A stretch of DNA of 15,036 nucleotides from an uncultured Eubacteriales bacterium (lineage in GTDB: Bacteria > Bacillota > Clostridia > Lachnospirales > Lachnospiraceae). The translations under genes and the position numbers were made by a program. Positions 14,696 to 15,036 of the stretch are shown one piece after another. The number at the start of each line of letters is the position of its first letter. The stretch's first letter is position 1. The DNA lies in NCBI GenBank assembly GCA_902783795.1, contig CACZSO010000266.1:1-15036 (forward strand), read 5' to 3'. The notes below the pieces were generated by a model. It was not told the DNA's origin, did no database searches, and saw only the letters and a list, made by a program, of their open reading frames with translations.

Positions 14696-14899
14696 ATGTT
14701 TAAAATCTTGATCATTTTATTTGTACTGTATCTTCTGTTCGGAAGAAGGAGAGAGAGAAGAGGTTTAGGCTCCGGGCTCTTTACCATCCTGGCCATGGGT
14801 GCCGGCTTTATCCTGATCAGAGTGCTGATGGGTGCATTCGTCCTGGTTTTTATCGGCGGGATCCTGATGCTTCTTCGGACATTAGTGTTTATATTCTAA
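14696..14899 (+). CDS. Small two-helix membrane protein, function unknown
   Basis: A 67-residue protein that I do not recognise. It begins with a hydrophobic helix (MFKILIILFVLYLLF, 1-15), has a strongly basic turn (GRRRERRG, 16-23), then a long hydrophobic stretch with glycine (about 24-67) that can form one or two further helices, ending VFIF without a soluble tail. AAAGGAGG lies 9 nt before ATG 14696. An upstream in-frame ATG (14579) would add 39 residues but lies before the predicted promoter and has no ribosome binding site, so it is rejected. It has its own promoter and leader inverted repeat, which argues for a real, regulated gene. Confidence 0.72.
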   Translation: MFKILIILFVLYLLFGRRRERRGLGSGLFTILAMGAGFILIRVLMGAFVLVFIGGILMLLRTLVFIF

Positions 14900-14916
14900 A
14901 AAAACTAAAAAAACAC

Positions 14917-14945
14917 TTGCTTATTTTCTTCATTTGTGGTAATTT
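14917..14945 (+). promoter_or_regulatory. Candidate promoter of tRNA-Val
   Basis: TTGCTT (14917-14922), a 17-bp spacer and TAATTT (14940-14945) preceded by TGG, an extended -10. Predicted start is about 16 nt before the mature tRNA 5' end. Confidence 0.42.
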
Positions 14946-14967
14946 ATTGTTTGCGTGATAACGTAAT

Positions 14968-15036
14968 GGACGATTAGCTCAGCTGGTATGAGCATCCGCT
15001 TGACGTGCGGAGGGTCACAGGTTCAAGTCCTGTATC
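14968..15036 (+). tRNA. tRNA-Val (anticodon GAC), 3' end cut by window
   Basis: GGACGAT acceptor 5' strand, T-A, D-stem GCTC/GAGC with loop AGCTGGTAT, anticodon stem TCCGC/GCGGA with loop TTGACGT (anticodon GAC, reads GUC/GUU), variable loop GGGTC, T-stem ACAGG/CCTGT with loop TTCAAGT, then ATC, the start of the 3' acceptor strand. The last part of the acceptor stem and the discriminator lie beyond base 15036. Confidence 0.95.

Noticed and set aside
14662..14703. Thirteen-residue ORF (MADLFTKEAYRYV) overlapping the small membrane protein start
   Set aside because: It overlaps the start in another frame, like a leader peptide, but has no convincing ribosome binding site of its own; likely chance.
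14884..14917. AGTGTTT / AAACACT inverted repeat after the small membrane protein as a terminator
   Set aside because: Only 7 bp, AT-rich, a 20-nt loop overlapping the stop codon, and no clean T-run after it.

Overview
The window looks like chromosome from a Gram-positive Clostridia-type anaerobe, probably Lachnospiraceae-like. This is inferred from strong AGGAGG-type ribosome binding sites, the style of the ClpB, HisS and AckA proteins, stand-alone homocysteine methyltransferase and fRMsr genes, a GtrA/YfhO pair, and moderate GC with AT-rich promoters. No genus can be fixed from the sequence alone. There is no insertion sequence, phage gene or CRISPR array; it reads as ordinary chromosome with a few unusual gene associations.

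Layout. (1) 1-1716: the 3' part of clpB, cut by the window edge, with its terminator. (2) 1866-5709, plus strand: an AraC-type regulator, a divergent MurE-like Mur ligase and hisS, closely packed and ended by a bidirectional terminator. (3) 5728-10466, minus strand: gtrA-like, yfhO-like, homocysteine S-methyltransferase and free methionine-(R)-sulfoxide reductase, in transcription order, with gaps of 14 and 1 nt and then a 4-nt overlap. (4) 10467-10762: a divergent intergenic region with good promoter candidates on both strands. (5) 10763-12950, plus strand: a membrane-anchored, zinc-type N-acetylmuramoyl-L-alanine amidase followed at once by ackA (acetate kinase), then a terminator. (6) 13007-14566: a single-gene unit encoding an L-fucose/L-arabinose isomerase-family protein, with its own promoter and terminator. 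(7) 14629-14899: a 67-residue two-helix membrane protein whose leader carries a perfect inverted repeat next to the ribosome binding site. (8) 14968-15036: a tRNA-Val(GAC), cut by the window end.

How the genes may work together. Several products concern the cell envelope: the Mur ligase paralogue, GtrA plus YfhO (lipid-linked sugar flipping and transfer in cell-wall glycosylation), the amidase and the small membrane protein. The methyltransferase and fRMsr form a methionine synthesis/repair pair that is translationally coupled. AckA supplies ATP and acetate from acetyl phosphate. The best candidate for undescribed biology is the AraC-linked MurE-like ligase. It keeps the Mur-ligase catalytic core but has changed several residues that normally define MurE substrate recognition.
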